Shown: positions 19,536 through 28,331 of the stretch, one piece after another
Numbering within the stretch: the first letter of the stretch is position 1
Layout of the letters: the number at the start of each line of letters is the position of its first letter
Assembly (NCBI RefSeq): GCF_000969905.1
Contig: NZ_CP009520.1
Coordinates: forward strand, 2,914,001 to 2,978,000
Direction of reading: 5' to 3'
Source of the DNA: Methanosarcina vacuolata Z-761
Lineage (GTDB): Archaea > Halobacteriota > Methanosarcinia > Methanosarcinales > Methanosarcinaceae
Length of the DNA stretch: 64,000 nucleotides
The notes under the pieces: model-generated
What the model was told of the DNA's origin: nothing
The model's input: only the letters and a program-made list of their open reading frames with translations
Databases searched by the model: none
Position numbers and translations under genes: made by a program

Positions 19536-20045
19536 ATGAAGGATTTAATGATTCGCCCCGAACGCTGTATGGGCTGCCGCTCATGTGAGACTGCATGTGC
19601 CGTTGCACATTCCGAGAGCAAAAGCCTCTTTTCGGCTATAGGAGAAAAGCCGGCTCCGAAAAAACGCATCAATCTGGAGCCTGTCCCTGACCTTGGAGTT
19701 TCTCTTCCCATTACCTGTCGTCACTGTAAGGAGGCTCCCTGTGTTTCGGTTTGCCCTACAAAAGCTATCTATCAGGATGAAAACGCCAGCATGGTAAGCT
19801 ATGACCCGAATCGTTGCGTAGACTGCTGGATCTGTTCTACGGTATGTTCACGTTTTACTCCTCTCTATCATATGATTCTTGTTATGGGCTGCTGGACCAG
19901 TTCCATGAATCACAATCGTAAGGTAATCAGCAGGCAAGCTGAAGCAGGGATAAAATGTGACCTTTGCGAGGGTAGAGATATGCCTGCCTGCGTTGAAGCC
20001 TGCCCTACACATGCCCTTATTTTCACAGAGGCGAACGAGGTTTAA
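19536..20045 (+). CDS. cooF: CooF-type polyferredoxin partner of CooS
   Basis: A 169-residue iron-sulfur protein 13 bases downstream of cooS. Four cluster motifs in order: CMGCRSCETAC (residues 11-21), CRHCKEAPCVSVCP, CVDCWICSTVC and CDLCEGRDMPACVEACP, matching the electron-transfer subunits that take electrons from CODH. The third motif is followed by an unusual hydrophobic stretch (LYHMILVMGCWTSS) where close relatives usually have a short loop. The physiological acceptor is unknown; no hydrogenase genes are present here. Confidence 0.92.
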   Translation: MKDLMIRPERCMGCRSCETACAVAHSESKSLFSAIGEKPAPKKRINLEPVPDLGVSLPITCRHCKEAPCVSVCPTKAIYQDENASMVSYDPNRCVDCWICSTVCSRFTPLYHMILVMGCWTSSMNHNRKVISRQAEAGIKCDLCEGRDMPACVEACPTHALIFTEANEV

Positions 20046-20097
20046 AAGAAAAGTTACCTTAGCTGAACTGCCGTAGAACTTGCAAGTAAATAGAATC

Positions 20098-20146
20098 GTG
20101 ATGGCGCATTCTCGGTTTCAAGCAATATTCCTATCTGCGCCATCGC
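20098..20146 (+). terminator. Inverted repeat downstream of cooF
   Basis: GATGGCGCA (20100-20108) pairs with TGCGCCATC (20136-20144), and the stem can extend by two pairs, with a loop of 27 bases. It stands between cooF and the UspA gene. A transcript end or processing site is inferred. Confidence 0.4.
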
Positions 20147-20162
20147 TTCTTTCCTGAATGAT

Positions 20163-20173
20163 ACTTTATAAAG
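20163..20173 (+). promoter_or_regulatory. Candidate TATA box for uspA-like gene
   Basis: actttataaag about 55 bases upstream of the ATG at 20225. Suggests the stress-protein gene has its own promoter separate from cooSF. Confidence 0.4.
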
Positions 20174-20224
20174 GATTATGTCATATCAACAACCATAACT
20201 TCAAAAGAAAATGGGGAGTCAGGT

Positions 20225-20680
20225 ATGACTAACAGTTTTTACAGGAAGATAATGGTTGCAACCGACGGTTCGGAATCTGTTAGAAAAGCGGTCGAAACAG
20301 CAGTCGAAATCGCAAAAATAAGCGGTGCAAAGCTATATGCTGTGTACGTGATTGCTTCGGAAAGGTTTTCGATAACCTATCCAAAGGACATTGGATGGGA
20401 AAGGGCCATTTTTGAATACTTCAAGGCTGAAGGCAAGGAGGCTACGGCTTATGTCGAAAACTCCGGGAAAGCTGCAAATGTCGAGGTTGAGTCCGTAATC
20501 CTGCAAGGAATTCCTGCAAATGAGCTTGTCAATTTTGCAGAAAGAAGCGACATTGACCTTATTGTCATGGGCACGCTAGGAAGGACCAGAATTGAGAGGT
20601 TCTTGCTCGGGAGCGTGGCAGAAAATGTGGTAAGGCATTCAAAAAAACCGGTACTCGTCGTAAGGGGAGAAATTGCTTAA
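20225..20680 (+). CDS. Universal stress protein (UspA family)
   Basis: A 151-residue single-domain USP. Strand 1 is KIMVATDGSESVRKAVE, and the ATP-binding loop is VMGTLGRTRIERFLLGSVAENV, with GxxGRxxxxxxxxGS intact, so it probably binds ATP. A close paralog of identical length lies at 22784-23239 on the other side of the gate-domain protein. SD-like GGGGAG precedes the ATG. Its role under CO or other stress is inferred from context only. Confidence 0.93.
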   Translation: MTNSFYRKIMVATDGSESVRKAVETAVEIAKISGAKLYAVYVIASERFSITYPKDIGWERAIFEYFKAEGKEATAYVENSGKAANVEVESVILQGIPANELVNFAERSDIDLIVMGTLGRTRIERFLLGSVAENVVRHSKKPVLVVRGEIA

Positions 20681-20710
20681 AAGGTCAAATAAACATAAAA
20701 AGGTCAAATA

Positions 20711-20833
20711 AAAAAATAAGATAAAAAAATAAGATAAAAAAATAAGATAAAAAAATAAGATAAAAAAATAAGATAAAAAAATAAGATAAAAAAATAAGAT
20801 AAAAAAATAAGATAAAAAATAAGATAAAAAAAA
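20711..20833. repeat. 13-bp tandem repeat, 9 units
   Basis: Nine units of ataagataaaaaa in the gap after the first UspA gene. Period is 13 bp, with one 12-bp step at the end. Extremely A-rich on the plus strand. Confidence 0.9.
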
Positions 20834-20940
20834 TCAGATAAACATAAAAATTAGCTAAATATAAATTTAAAATTTTTCATGGATAGAGTCCCAGACCTTT
20901 TCTGGATATATTTATTACTTTTCCATGGGAACAACTAATA

Positions 20941-21879
20941 ATGATAGGCCTTTTCATCAAAGTACTTGATTTCGCGCTTCCAGTACTTGCAATGATTTTT
21001 GTGGGGCTTGTGGGTACAAGCGTACTTGTAGAACTCGGCCTGATGCAGAAATTTTCTAGGCTTGTAAGCCCTATCTTTGCCTACACTAACCTGCCCGATA
21101 CCTGCGCTTCAGCTTTCCTGGTATCAATAGGGTCTACGGTAGCTGCAAATAGCATGCTTTTTCAGGCAAAAAAAGAGAATTGCCTGGAAAATCGAGAGGT
21201 CTTACTCTGTGCGATGATGAATTCTACGCCTGTTTATTTTCGGGAACTTTTCACTTACCAGATTCCGATAGTTCTGCCTGCACTTGGCCTTATGGTAGGG
21301 GGATTTTATTCTATTGTATTCGTAGTCACAGCATTATTCAAAATCCTGGTAATTGCAATTGCAAGCAAACTGTTCCTTAAAGGCAACTCCTGCAGAATCC
21401 CTGAACTGCAAAACAGGGAGAAAATCTCCTTGAAAAGTGCGATTATCCGGGCTTTCAGGAAAGAGTTCAGGATTTTTTTAAAAATTGCAGGAGTTTACGT
21501 TATTGCAACTACCATTATTTTTGTACTTCAGGAACAGGGCTTTTTCGAAATTTTCAGTGTGCTCCCCCTTGCTGAATTTTTTAAAATTCCTCCTGTGTCC
21601 ATTGTCCCGCTGACAAGCTATGTGGCTAGCCCAATCCTGGGAATCTCACTTCTGGGCCCTATGATTCACTCAGGAGAAATTACAAACATACAGGCAATGA
21701 TTGTGCTCATGCTTGGCAGTATGTTCATGCTCCCTATTTTTGCACTTCGAAGCCAGCTTCCAGGAAAAATAGCGATTTTCGGGACTCAATTGGGCTTTCA
21801 GATTGTCATATACTCAATGGCAATAAGCGTGTTTGTAAGGCTCGCAATCCTTCTAGTACTTTTAAGTATCGCTCCATAG
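20941..21879 (+). CDS. Nucleoside-recognition (gate) domain membrane protein
   Basis: A 312-residue polytopic membrane protein with about eight hydrophobic segments. Two gate-like halves are visible: residues about 10-150 (FALPVLAMIFVGLVGTSVLV, then FLVSIGSTVAANSM and MMNSTPVYFREL) and about 170-300 (FKIPPVSIVPLTSYVASPI). The family resembles SpmA/SpmB and the gate domain of nucleoside transporters; substrate unknown. It is bracketed by the two UspA paralogs. The stop is TAG and the frame stays open for about 40 more codons to a TGA at about 22008. Confidence 0.8.
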   Translation: MIGLFIKVLDFALPVLAMIFVGLVGTSVLVELGLMQKFSRLVSPIFAYTNLPDTCASAFLVSIGSTVAANSMLFQAKKENCLENREVLLCAMMNSTPVYFRELFTYQIPIVLPALGLMVGGFYSIVFVVTALFKILVIAIASKLFLKGNSCRIPELQNREKISLKSAIIRAFRKEFRIFLKIAGVYVIATTIIFVLQEQGFFEIFSVLPLAEFFKIPPVSIVPLTSYVASPILGISLLGPMIHSGEITNIQAMIVLMLGSMFMLPIFALRSQLPGKIAIFGTQLGFQIVIYSMAISVFVRLAILLVLLSIAP

Positions 21880-22600
21880 TTCAGAGGCTATCAGTGGGAG
21901 CTAGCGGCGCAAGAGCGTAGCAATACGGAAGCTATCGGTGTAGGGGCAGTGGTACAGAAGATAGCAGTGAGGAAATTGTCAGGAGGAAATTTCTCTCAAG
22001 GTCTGTGACCAAGAATTGAACAGGGAGTTCTAACAGAAAAGATATTAAAAAAATAACTAAAAATTACTTGTATAAACTTAAGAAAGATATAAAAAATATG
22101 TTTGTGAACGGGGTTTTTTGGAGGAGGTTAAAATATGTTGGATATAATTATTGTCAATAACAATTGAGTTGAGCTTACCCGTTCACCATCCCTCAGTGAG
22201 GGTTAAGCTATATATAAGTGTTCTGGTGCGCAAAACGAGAATTCCTTTTTGTGCCATAATTGTAGGGAATAAATTCAACTTCAAGGGCTTTTTGTCCTTA
22301 TATAGCTAATAAACGGAATTAATACAGTAAAACAATATTAATACAATAAAATCAATATTAAAACAATACTATTTTTTCTGTTGTATATCAGGGTTAAGGT
22401 AATCTTAATTAGTAAATAATAAAACTTAACGAAAAAGTAATTTATATATGACTCTATATATCAGTATTGGGAGATGTATTTTCCCGGCAATTGTGAGTAA
22501 ATATAGAAATGTTTGCACAAGAGAGATTTTCCACGGATGTAATAGAAAGCTCCAGAATAAGAGTTTGTGCAATGTAGTGTAAAAATATAATTCTAATAAT
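21880..22600. other. Intergenic, hairpin near 22192-22204
   Basis: ccctcagtgaggg at 22192-22204 is a near-perfect palindrome that could end the upstream transcript. 21880-22010 is richer in G and C than its surroundings and is open in frame with the upstream gene past its TAG. The rest is AT-rich without a gene. Confidence 0.5.
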
Positions 22601-22754
22601 TGTAATGTAAAAATTGTAATGTAAAAATTGTAATGTAAAAATTGTAATGTAAAAATTGTAATGTAAAAATTGTAACGTAAAAATTGTAACGTAAAAATTG
22701 TAACGTAAAAATTGTAATGTAAAAATTGTAATGTAAAGATTGTAATGTAAAAAT
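22601..22754. repeat. 14-bp tandem repeat, 11 units, directly upstream of a UspA gene
   Basis: Eleven contiguous 14-bp units of tgtaatgtaaaaat (three consecutive units read tgtaacg, one ends aaagat). The array ends 30 bases before the TTG start of the second UspA gene, so it lies in the promoter or leader. Minus-strand open frames here are repeat artefacts. Confidence 0.92.
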
Positions 22755-22783
22755 TCGTAGTATTAAAATTGGGGGATTTTATT

Positions 22784-23239
22784 TTGGAAGGCAAAAGTTA
22801 CGACAAGATAATGATTGCAACTGACGGTTCGAAACAGGTAGAAAAGGCAGTCGAGGCAGCAGTTCAGCTTGCTATGTTTACTGGAGCAAGACTCTACGCC
22901 GTATACGTAATTGCCTCAGCGGGCTATACTCCGAGAAATTTCGGGTGGGAGGAGTCTCTGAGAGAAATTCTCAATGCTGAAGCGAAAAAAGCCGTTACTT
23001 TTGTTGAAGAGGCGGGAAAAACTTTGGGGGTTAAGGTCGAACCTGTAATTCTTGAAGGGCATCCTGCAAACAGAATTATGGAATTTGCAGAACAGGAAGA
23101 CATGGACCTTATAGTTATGGGCTCGCTTGGAAGAACCGGGCTTGACAGGTTCCTGCTTGGGAGCATAGCTGAAAATGTAGTAAGGCATTCAAAAACACCT
23201 GTAATGGTCGTAAAAGGCGAAGCCGAAAAAGAAAATTGA
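22784..23239 (+). CDS. Universal stress protein (UspA family), paralog
   Basis: A 151-residue USP. The ATP loop VMGSLGRTGLDRFLLGSIAENV is intact. I chose the TTG at 22784 over the longer frame from 22769: GGGGGAT ends six bases before it, and the resulting protein aligns without gaps to the 20225 paralog (SYDKIMIATDGS against FYRKIMVATDGS) with the same length. It sits directly behind an 11-unit tandem repeat, which may influence its expression; that is inference. Confidence 0.92.
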   Translation: MEGKSYDKIMIATDGSKQVEKAVEAAVQLAMFTGARLYAVYVIASAGYTPRNFGWEESLREILNAEAKKAVTFVEEAGKTLGVKVEPVILEGHPANRIMEFAEQEDMDLIVMGSLGRTGLDRFLLGSIAENVVRHSKTPVMVVKGEAEKEN

Positions 23240-23800
23240 AAAATGATAAGAGCCAGAAATTTTCATTTGTTTTAGGGCGGCTATCCCACCCTAAACAGGT
23301 TGTCCGACAATAACCTTCGGTAATTAACCTTTGGTAATAAGAGTTTTCTGTTCAATTAATATATTACTTATTTTATATTGATTCTTTGATATTATTTGTG
23401 GTATTCATCAAATCTTCAAAAAATCAAGTATTGAATTTACCTCCAGATATCCGAGATCTTATTCCTTCAGATCACATTTCTATTTGGTTGAGTCTTTTAT
23501 AGATGAGATGGATTTTAGTTAATTTTAAAAGGTCTAATGGTTCTGGACATTCTTCATGTCATCCATGTATAATCAAAATTTTGCTTCAATCCGTGCAAGA
23601 TTTTGCTTCAATCCATGCTTGAGATGGGATGTCGGTAACCCTCTGCGCTCCTGATGTAATTAAATTTCATGCGTCTTTGGAATAGGCCAAAATTTAAGGC
23701 CGGCTTCTAACAAAATCGATAGCTTTCAAGCAAGAAAATTCCTTAACCGATGACCAATAAATTAAATTTTTAGTTCTTCCCGATCATTACTTGTGGTATA
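23240..23800. other. Intergenic, no supported gene
   Basis: AT-rich. Contains a 22-bp near-duplicate (attttgcttcaatccrtgc, about 23577-23620) and small repeats of taaccttygg. No gene seen. Confidence 0.6.
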
Positions 23801-25030
23801 TTACTCGTGGTATTTTTGAAGCATAAGTGGCCAATTTTTGCAGTCTTTCGCAAATTTTAAGTCTGCATAATATTCCGAAACGGGAATAAGTGGCGGAATT
23901 AAATAGATTGATGCTCCACAACATTGGTCGTAGCCATTTCCGAGATGTGATTCTGCAATAATGAATTTTTTCGAATTCGGTTCGAATTCAGTGATAACTT
24001 TTTGTATCGCCTGATTTAGATTATCGTCCTGAATTAAACCTGATAATACCTTGCAGAAATGAGACACATCCCATAGAGAGTAGGTGCAAAAGCTCTTTGA
24101 TTTGTTTTGAGCATTCTGCATATTATTAATTACATCAGGCATCTTATCGATCAATTCTTTAGCCAGCAAATCTAAACTCTTTGTGGCATCTTTAACTCTT
24201 GAAAGGTCGAAAGCCGACTGAGTCACATTAGATCGGCCCCATTTTTTGTAAGTTTCTGTATAAACCCTCACGATCTCACAACAAATATCTGGCGTTGAAA
24301 TCTCCGGGGTTTTGGACAGAATGTCAAGTATGGCTTCGTATGGCCACCCTTCATTAGGCTCATTTGCCTCAGATGCAACAATATATTTTACGTATGGTGC
24401 TGCTTGATAGGCCACCTCTAAGTTACTCATAAGGCAAGCATCCATGCCCAGAATATCCAATGGTTGTCCAATCATTTCTTTTGCATAAGCAAGAACTTTG
24501 CCTAGCTCTATTGTGTCTAGAGAATGGCCTGATCCATCATCGATACAGATCTCTCTCAATTCCGGTAAGTCCAAATTAAGGATATTACTAATAGTCGTAT
24601 TGAATAAGGTTCTCTTTAATTCTGAAGCTGATAAAAAATTCGCTTCACGTACATTCCAATTCCTGGTTCTCTCATATCTAGCGAGCCTGTCAAAATCACC
24701 AGGCTTCCACCCACCACCATGATTCCACAAAATCAATGCGTAGCGCTCGGCTGGATAATGTTTACAAGACCAGGCTATGAAATTCTCGAGGACAAGCGGA
24801 TCTCCAGAGTCGGTTTTTCCTAAACATTCAACCTTCTCATTGATACCCCCGCGTTGAACATAAAAACGCCTGGTGCCTTCAATACCCGCATTATCAAATT
24901 GGACTAAAACATTAACTTCAGGGCTCGAGCCGACTTGCCTCATCTCTTTTAGATCTTCATCACCAGCCGTTGATAAATTATTATCGCCGGCCATATAAAC
25001 CATGTACGTCCATTTGGCTTTCGTTTCCAT
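23801..25030 (-). CDS. Clostripain-family (C11) cysteine peptidase
   Basis: A protein of about 409 residues. The N terminus WTYMVYMAGDNNLS is the signature first strand of C11 peptidases. The catalytic His is in ILWNHGGGW (about 104) and Cys in LGMDACLMSNLEV (about 199), the clan CD dyad shared with caspases and gingipains. There is no signal peptide or anchor, so it appears cytosolic, unlike many bacterial C11 enzymes. Specificity in the family is usually for basic residues; not shown here. The start is ATG at 25030 with AAGGTGA five bases upstream. It stands alone, with no obvious substrate or inhibitor gene next to it. Confidence 0.9.
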   Translation of the reverse strand: METKAKWTYMVYMAGDNNLSTAGDEDLKEMRQVGSSPEVNVLVQFDNAGIEGTRRFYVQRGGINEKVECLGKTDSGDPLVLENFIAWSCKHYPAERYALILWNHGGGWKPGDFDRLARYERTRNWNVREANFLSASELKRTLFNTTISNILNLDLPELREICIDDGSGHSLDTIELGKVLAYAKEMIGQPLDILGMDACLMSNLEVAYQAAPYVKYIVASEANEPNEGWPYEAILDILSKTPEISTPDICCEIVRVYTETYKKWGRSNVTQSAFDLSRVKDATKSLDLLAKELIDKMPDVINNMQNAQNKSKSFCTYSLWDVSHFCKVLSGLIQDDNLNQAIQKVITEFEPNSKKFIIAESHLGNGYDQCCGASIYLIPPLIPVSEYYADLKFAKDCKNWPLMLQKYHE

Positions 25031-25039
25031 TATCTTCAC

Positions 25040-25640
25040 CTTTTTATTTAAAAGCTAATCTAAAAACTCAAAAATATTTCTTCGGATCAAGTACTCTGTC
25101 TTCGAATCAAGTAATCTGAGTGATCAAAGTTAAAATTCGAAAAATAATCCCCCACTTAATTCCCCACTCAAAACAACACAGAGCCGTATTTTACTGATTG
25201 TATTTTTTACCTGTAAAAGTGATGTTTTTTAATAGTTATTATATATAATTAAGAACATATAATTATTAGAGAATCTGTATTTAGGACTTATAGTCACAAT
25301 TGCATGTAACCTATATTGGCAGGCAGATATTAAAATGTGAAAATTAATTGTTAATGATGTTTTTGAAACTATAGCTGTATCTCACATGTTCATGAGATCA
25401 CATATGTCCCAACCATGGGTTCATATAAAAGTGGACTTGTGGTATTGACATGTTAGAAACAAGTTAGTTATATGGCAAAACAGATTCGAAAGGAGATGCA
25501 CCGAAAATACAAAGTACTTGCCGAAAGCAGGATCTAAATAATAAAAAAGATCTCATGTAAAATAATTTTTATTAAAACCCTGGAGTAATAGTAATCAACC
25601 TTAGTAATCAACCTTAGTAATCAACCTTAGTAATCAACCT
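25040..25640. other. Intergenic with 13-bp repeat, 4 units
   Basis: Mostly AT-rich and geneless. At 25590-25640 four units of agtaatcaacctt lie just downstream of the tldE stop (minus strand). Confidence 0.7.
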
Positions 25641-25678
25641 ATCAATTCTTGAAAAAAGAGAAGGCTCTTTACGAGCCC

Positions 25679-26989
25679 TTAACCTATAACACTCATATCC
25701 GAAACCCGGATAGAAGGTGTAATTATTCCTCCAACTTTCCTGACATCAAAGCCTGCTCCTGAGATCTGCTTCAAGAGTTCGAAAGCATTGCCCGAAATCA
25801 TGAGGGATTTTATAGGCTTATCGAGTGCTCCGTCTTTAATTGTGAAAGCATTTCTGGCTTCTACGGAGAAATCTCCTGAAATTGAGTTTGCCGTGTGGGC
25901 GCCGATTACTGTGTTTACGAAGACCCCGGACTGCGTATCAGCAATAACATCCGTCTGAGGATAATCAAGAATAACGTTCCTGAGTCCTACTGAAGGGGGG
26001 CTTGTATAAGAAGACCTGGAGCTGTTCCCTGTACTCCTTACGCCTGCTTTTCCTGCAGTATAACTGTCATAGAGGTAAGTCTCAAGCACACCTTTCCCGA
26101 TCACGGTAGTGCGCTGCGAAGGAACACCTTCGTCATCCGAAGCCGATGTTTCAATTCCAGCTTCAATGAGCCCGTCATCGTAAATACTAAGTTCAGGCAC
26201 CGCCAGCTCTTCTCCGACTTTGTCTATCAAGCCTGACCTTCCCTTCTGGACATTATCCGCGTCAAGTGAAGGAGCAAGCGCTTCTTCAATAATGTCTGAA
26301 ATAGCAAACGGATGGAAAATCACATCAGTTTTTTGCGGTTCGATCTTTATTCCGCTATTAGACTTCAGGGCAAGATCGGCTGCATTCTTTCCTATGGAAA
26401 AGAAATCAATATCCAGTGAACGAGAAATCCCAAAGTCATAGGCTGTTGAAGCCTGCCCATTAACAGTAATGACATCCACAAAGCCGGAAACTGCTGTTGA
26501 TTCCTCTTCGATTTCTATGCCATTAGTGTTCAGGATAAGTTGCTTGCCCTTTGACCGGGTAAAGCCTCCTGATGTTGGAAGCGTGCCTGGGACTTCTTTT
26601 GTGCCTTCAATAAGTGCCAGGGCATACTCAATACAGGATTCAAGTTCCAGAGTCTCGACTTTTTTATCAAAGATACCCGAGACAGTAGGATATTTCCCGT
26701 TAGAAGGAAGACTTACCCAATCAGGGTCGCTTTCTCTGACCCTGGCTTCGGCAACTGCGACCTCGACGGCATCCTCTATTTGTGCTGCCGAATTCGTGCT
26801 GGCAAAGCCAACGGCTCCGTTTACTATAGCACGGATTCCTATGCCTTCCGAAAAACGGTCTTTAGCGTTTTCAAGGGCATCTTTTCTAAAGTTCACACCA
26901 GTTGAGTGGTTTGCAGCGTAATAGATTTCAGCTTCTTCAGCCCCTGCTTTTTCCGCAAGCCTGAGGGCTTTTCTTGCAAGCTCGTACAT
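25679..26989 (-). CDS. tldE: TldE/PmbA family protein, metallopeptidase partner subunit
   Basis: A protein of about 436 residues beginning MYELARKALRLAEKAGAEEAE. The central FHPFAISDIIEEAL and C-terminal GNAFELLKQISG segments match TldE/PmbA. It lacks the HExxxH metal site, which is carried by the adjacent TldD; the two form a heterodimeric peptidase in studied systems. The longer frame to 27076 overlaps tldD; the ATG at 26989 is three bases past the tldD stop with GGAGGTG inside the tldD end, so they are translationally linked. Confidence 0.92.
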   Translation of the reverse strand: MYELARKALRLAEKAGAEEAEIYYAANHSTGVNFRKDALENAKDRFSEGIGIRAIVNGAVGFASTNSAAQIEDAVEVAVAEARVRESDPDWVSLPSNGKYPTVSGIFDKKVETLELESCIEYALALIEGTKEVPGTLPTSGGFTRSKGKQLILNTNGIEIEEESTAVSGFVDVITVNGQASTAYDFGISRSLDIDFFSIGKNAADLALKSNSGIKIEPQKTDVIFHPFAISDIIEEALAPSLDADNVQKGRSGLIDKVGEELAVPELSIYDDGLIEAGIETSASDDEGVPSQRTTVIGKGVLETYLYDSYTAGKAGVRSTGNSSRSSYTSPPSVGLRNVILDYPQTDVIADTQSGVFVNTVIGAHTANSISGDFSVEARNAFTIKDGALDKPIKSLMISGNAFELLKQISGAGFDVRKVGGIITPSIRVSDMSVIG

Positions 26990-26991
26990 CT

Positions 26992-28329
26992 TCAGGCACC
27001 TCCCACAAGGGCTTTTGAGATTGCAAGATGAGGAGAACCATCTGATACGGGTACAAGCTGCCCGGCTTTTCCGCATCTGCCTGCAGTCATTTTAAGGTCG
27101 TTACCCACAAGGGCCACATGGTTGAGAATCTCAAGAGTTTTGCCTGAGAGAGAAACGTCACGTATGAGTTCTGTGAGTTCTCCGTTCTTTATCAGGTACC
27201 CTTTTTCGGCATTGAACTGGAAAATCCCTTCTCCGGTATTTACCTGTCCTCCTCTTGAGCCTATGAGGTACATCCCGTCTTTTACTTCTTCAAGCATCTC
27301 TTCAAACCTGGCATCCCCGTTGTCTATGAAGGTATTGCTCATCCTGACAACGGGCATTGAATAGCCCTGAGCCCTGCAGTTCCCTGGAGTTCCCCCAAGT
27401 TTCGCTGCAGTTTCCCGGGAATGAAGATATGAATTAAAAACCCCGTTCTTGATTATTTCTGTCCTTTTTGATTGTGCCCCTTCGGCATCAAAAGGATAGT
27501 ATCCGAACTCATGTAGGGTAGGGTCATCGATAATCGTAACAAGGGGAGATGCAATCTGTTCTCCGATCCGGTTTTCAAGGATGGAGTCCCCTTCGAGGAC
27601 AAGATCGGCTTCAGATGCATGCCCCACGGCTTCATGGGCAAAAACACCAGCCAGTTCCTGGTCAAGGATCACAGGCATTTCTCCACCTTTAGGGGTTTTT
27701 GCTTTGAGAAGTTCAATTGCGGAATTTCCTGCCTTGCCAGCAAGTTCCAGAACATTTTCTTTCTTGAAAAGCTCATACCCGTAACCAAAGCGGCTCTCTC
27801 TGCCTGCCTGGTATACTCCGTTTTCCGAAGCAACTGCCGAAACCGCAAAACCGACGTTCATAAGCTCATAAGCACCTTCAATTCCATCGGAACTCCTGTA
27901 TTCGACTTTAAACTCGGATTCCAGGTACATTACCTTGGTACTGTTGATGCCCTTTACTTTTGCATGGGTTTCTATGCTTTTTAAAAGATCGACTTTTTCC
28001 TCAATAGGAACATTCCTTGGGTCGATTCTGACCTCAGGGAGATTCTTTACTTCCGGAGGATTTATGGTTGCGAGTTCCACGTCTTCCCTGGGGGTATGTG
28101 CGTTCATAGAAAAAGCAAGTTTTGAGGCCGCCGCTACGCCCTGTTTAAGGTCGACTTCCCCTTCCACAGATGTATAGCCCCAGGAACCACCACAGAGAGC
28201 CCTTACACCGGCCCCCCGTGTAAAGTTTCTGGATAGTTCCTCGATCTTTCCGTTATCCAGAATAATTGAGGTGGAACTGCCCTCAATTACCCTGCAGTCA
28301 TAAAATTTAATATCCTGCATAATAGTCAT
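26992..28329 (-). CDS. tldD: TldD family zinc metallopeptidase
   Basis: About 445 residues. The zinc motif HEAVGHASEADL (HExxxH) is present, with the C-terminal GGQVNTGEGIFQFNAEKG block. With TldE it degrades unfolded or small peptides in the bacterial and archaeal members studied. Start candidates are GTG 28344 (overlapping lonB), ATG 28329 and ATG 28320; AGGAA precedes 28329 at a normal distance. It lies directly behind lonB, giving a three-gene proteolysis run lonB-tldD-tldE. Confidence 0.92.
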   Translation of the reverse strand: MTIMQDIKFYDCRVIEGSSTSIILDNGKIEELSRNFTRGAGVRALCGGSWGYTSVEGEVDLKQGVAAASKLAFSMNAHTPREDVELATINPPEVKNLPEVRIDPRNVPIEEKVDLLKSIETHAKVKGINSTKVMYLESEFKVEYRSSDGIEGAYELMNVGFAVSAVASENGVYQAGRESRFGYGYELFKKENVLELAGKAGNSAIELLKAKTPKGGEMPVILDQELAGVFAHEAVGHASEADLVLEGDSILENRIGEQIASPLVTIIDDPTLHEFGYYPFDAEGAQSKRTEIIKNGVFNSYLHSRETAAKLGGTPGNCRAQGYSMPVVRMSNTFIDNGDARFEEMLEEVKDGMYLIGSRGGQVNTGEGIFQFNAEKGYLIKNGELTELIRDVSLSGKTLEILNHVALVGNDLKMTAGRCGKAGQLVPVSDGSPHLAISKALVGGA

Positions 28330-28331
28330 AA

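Noticed and set aside
22426-22794. 122-codon minus-strand frame
   Set aside because: Most of it is translation of the 14-bp repeat array (a Tyr-Asn-Phe-type periodic peptide); no SD or domain.
23577-23620. Two copies of gcttcaatcc resembling part of a CRISPR repeat
   Set aside because: Only two short copies about 22 bases apart, with no spacer-length interval and no further units.
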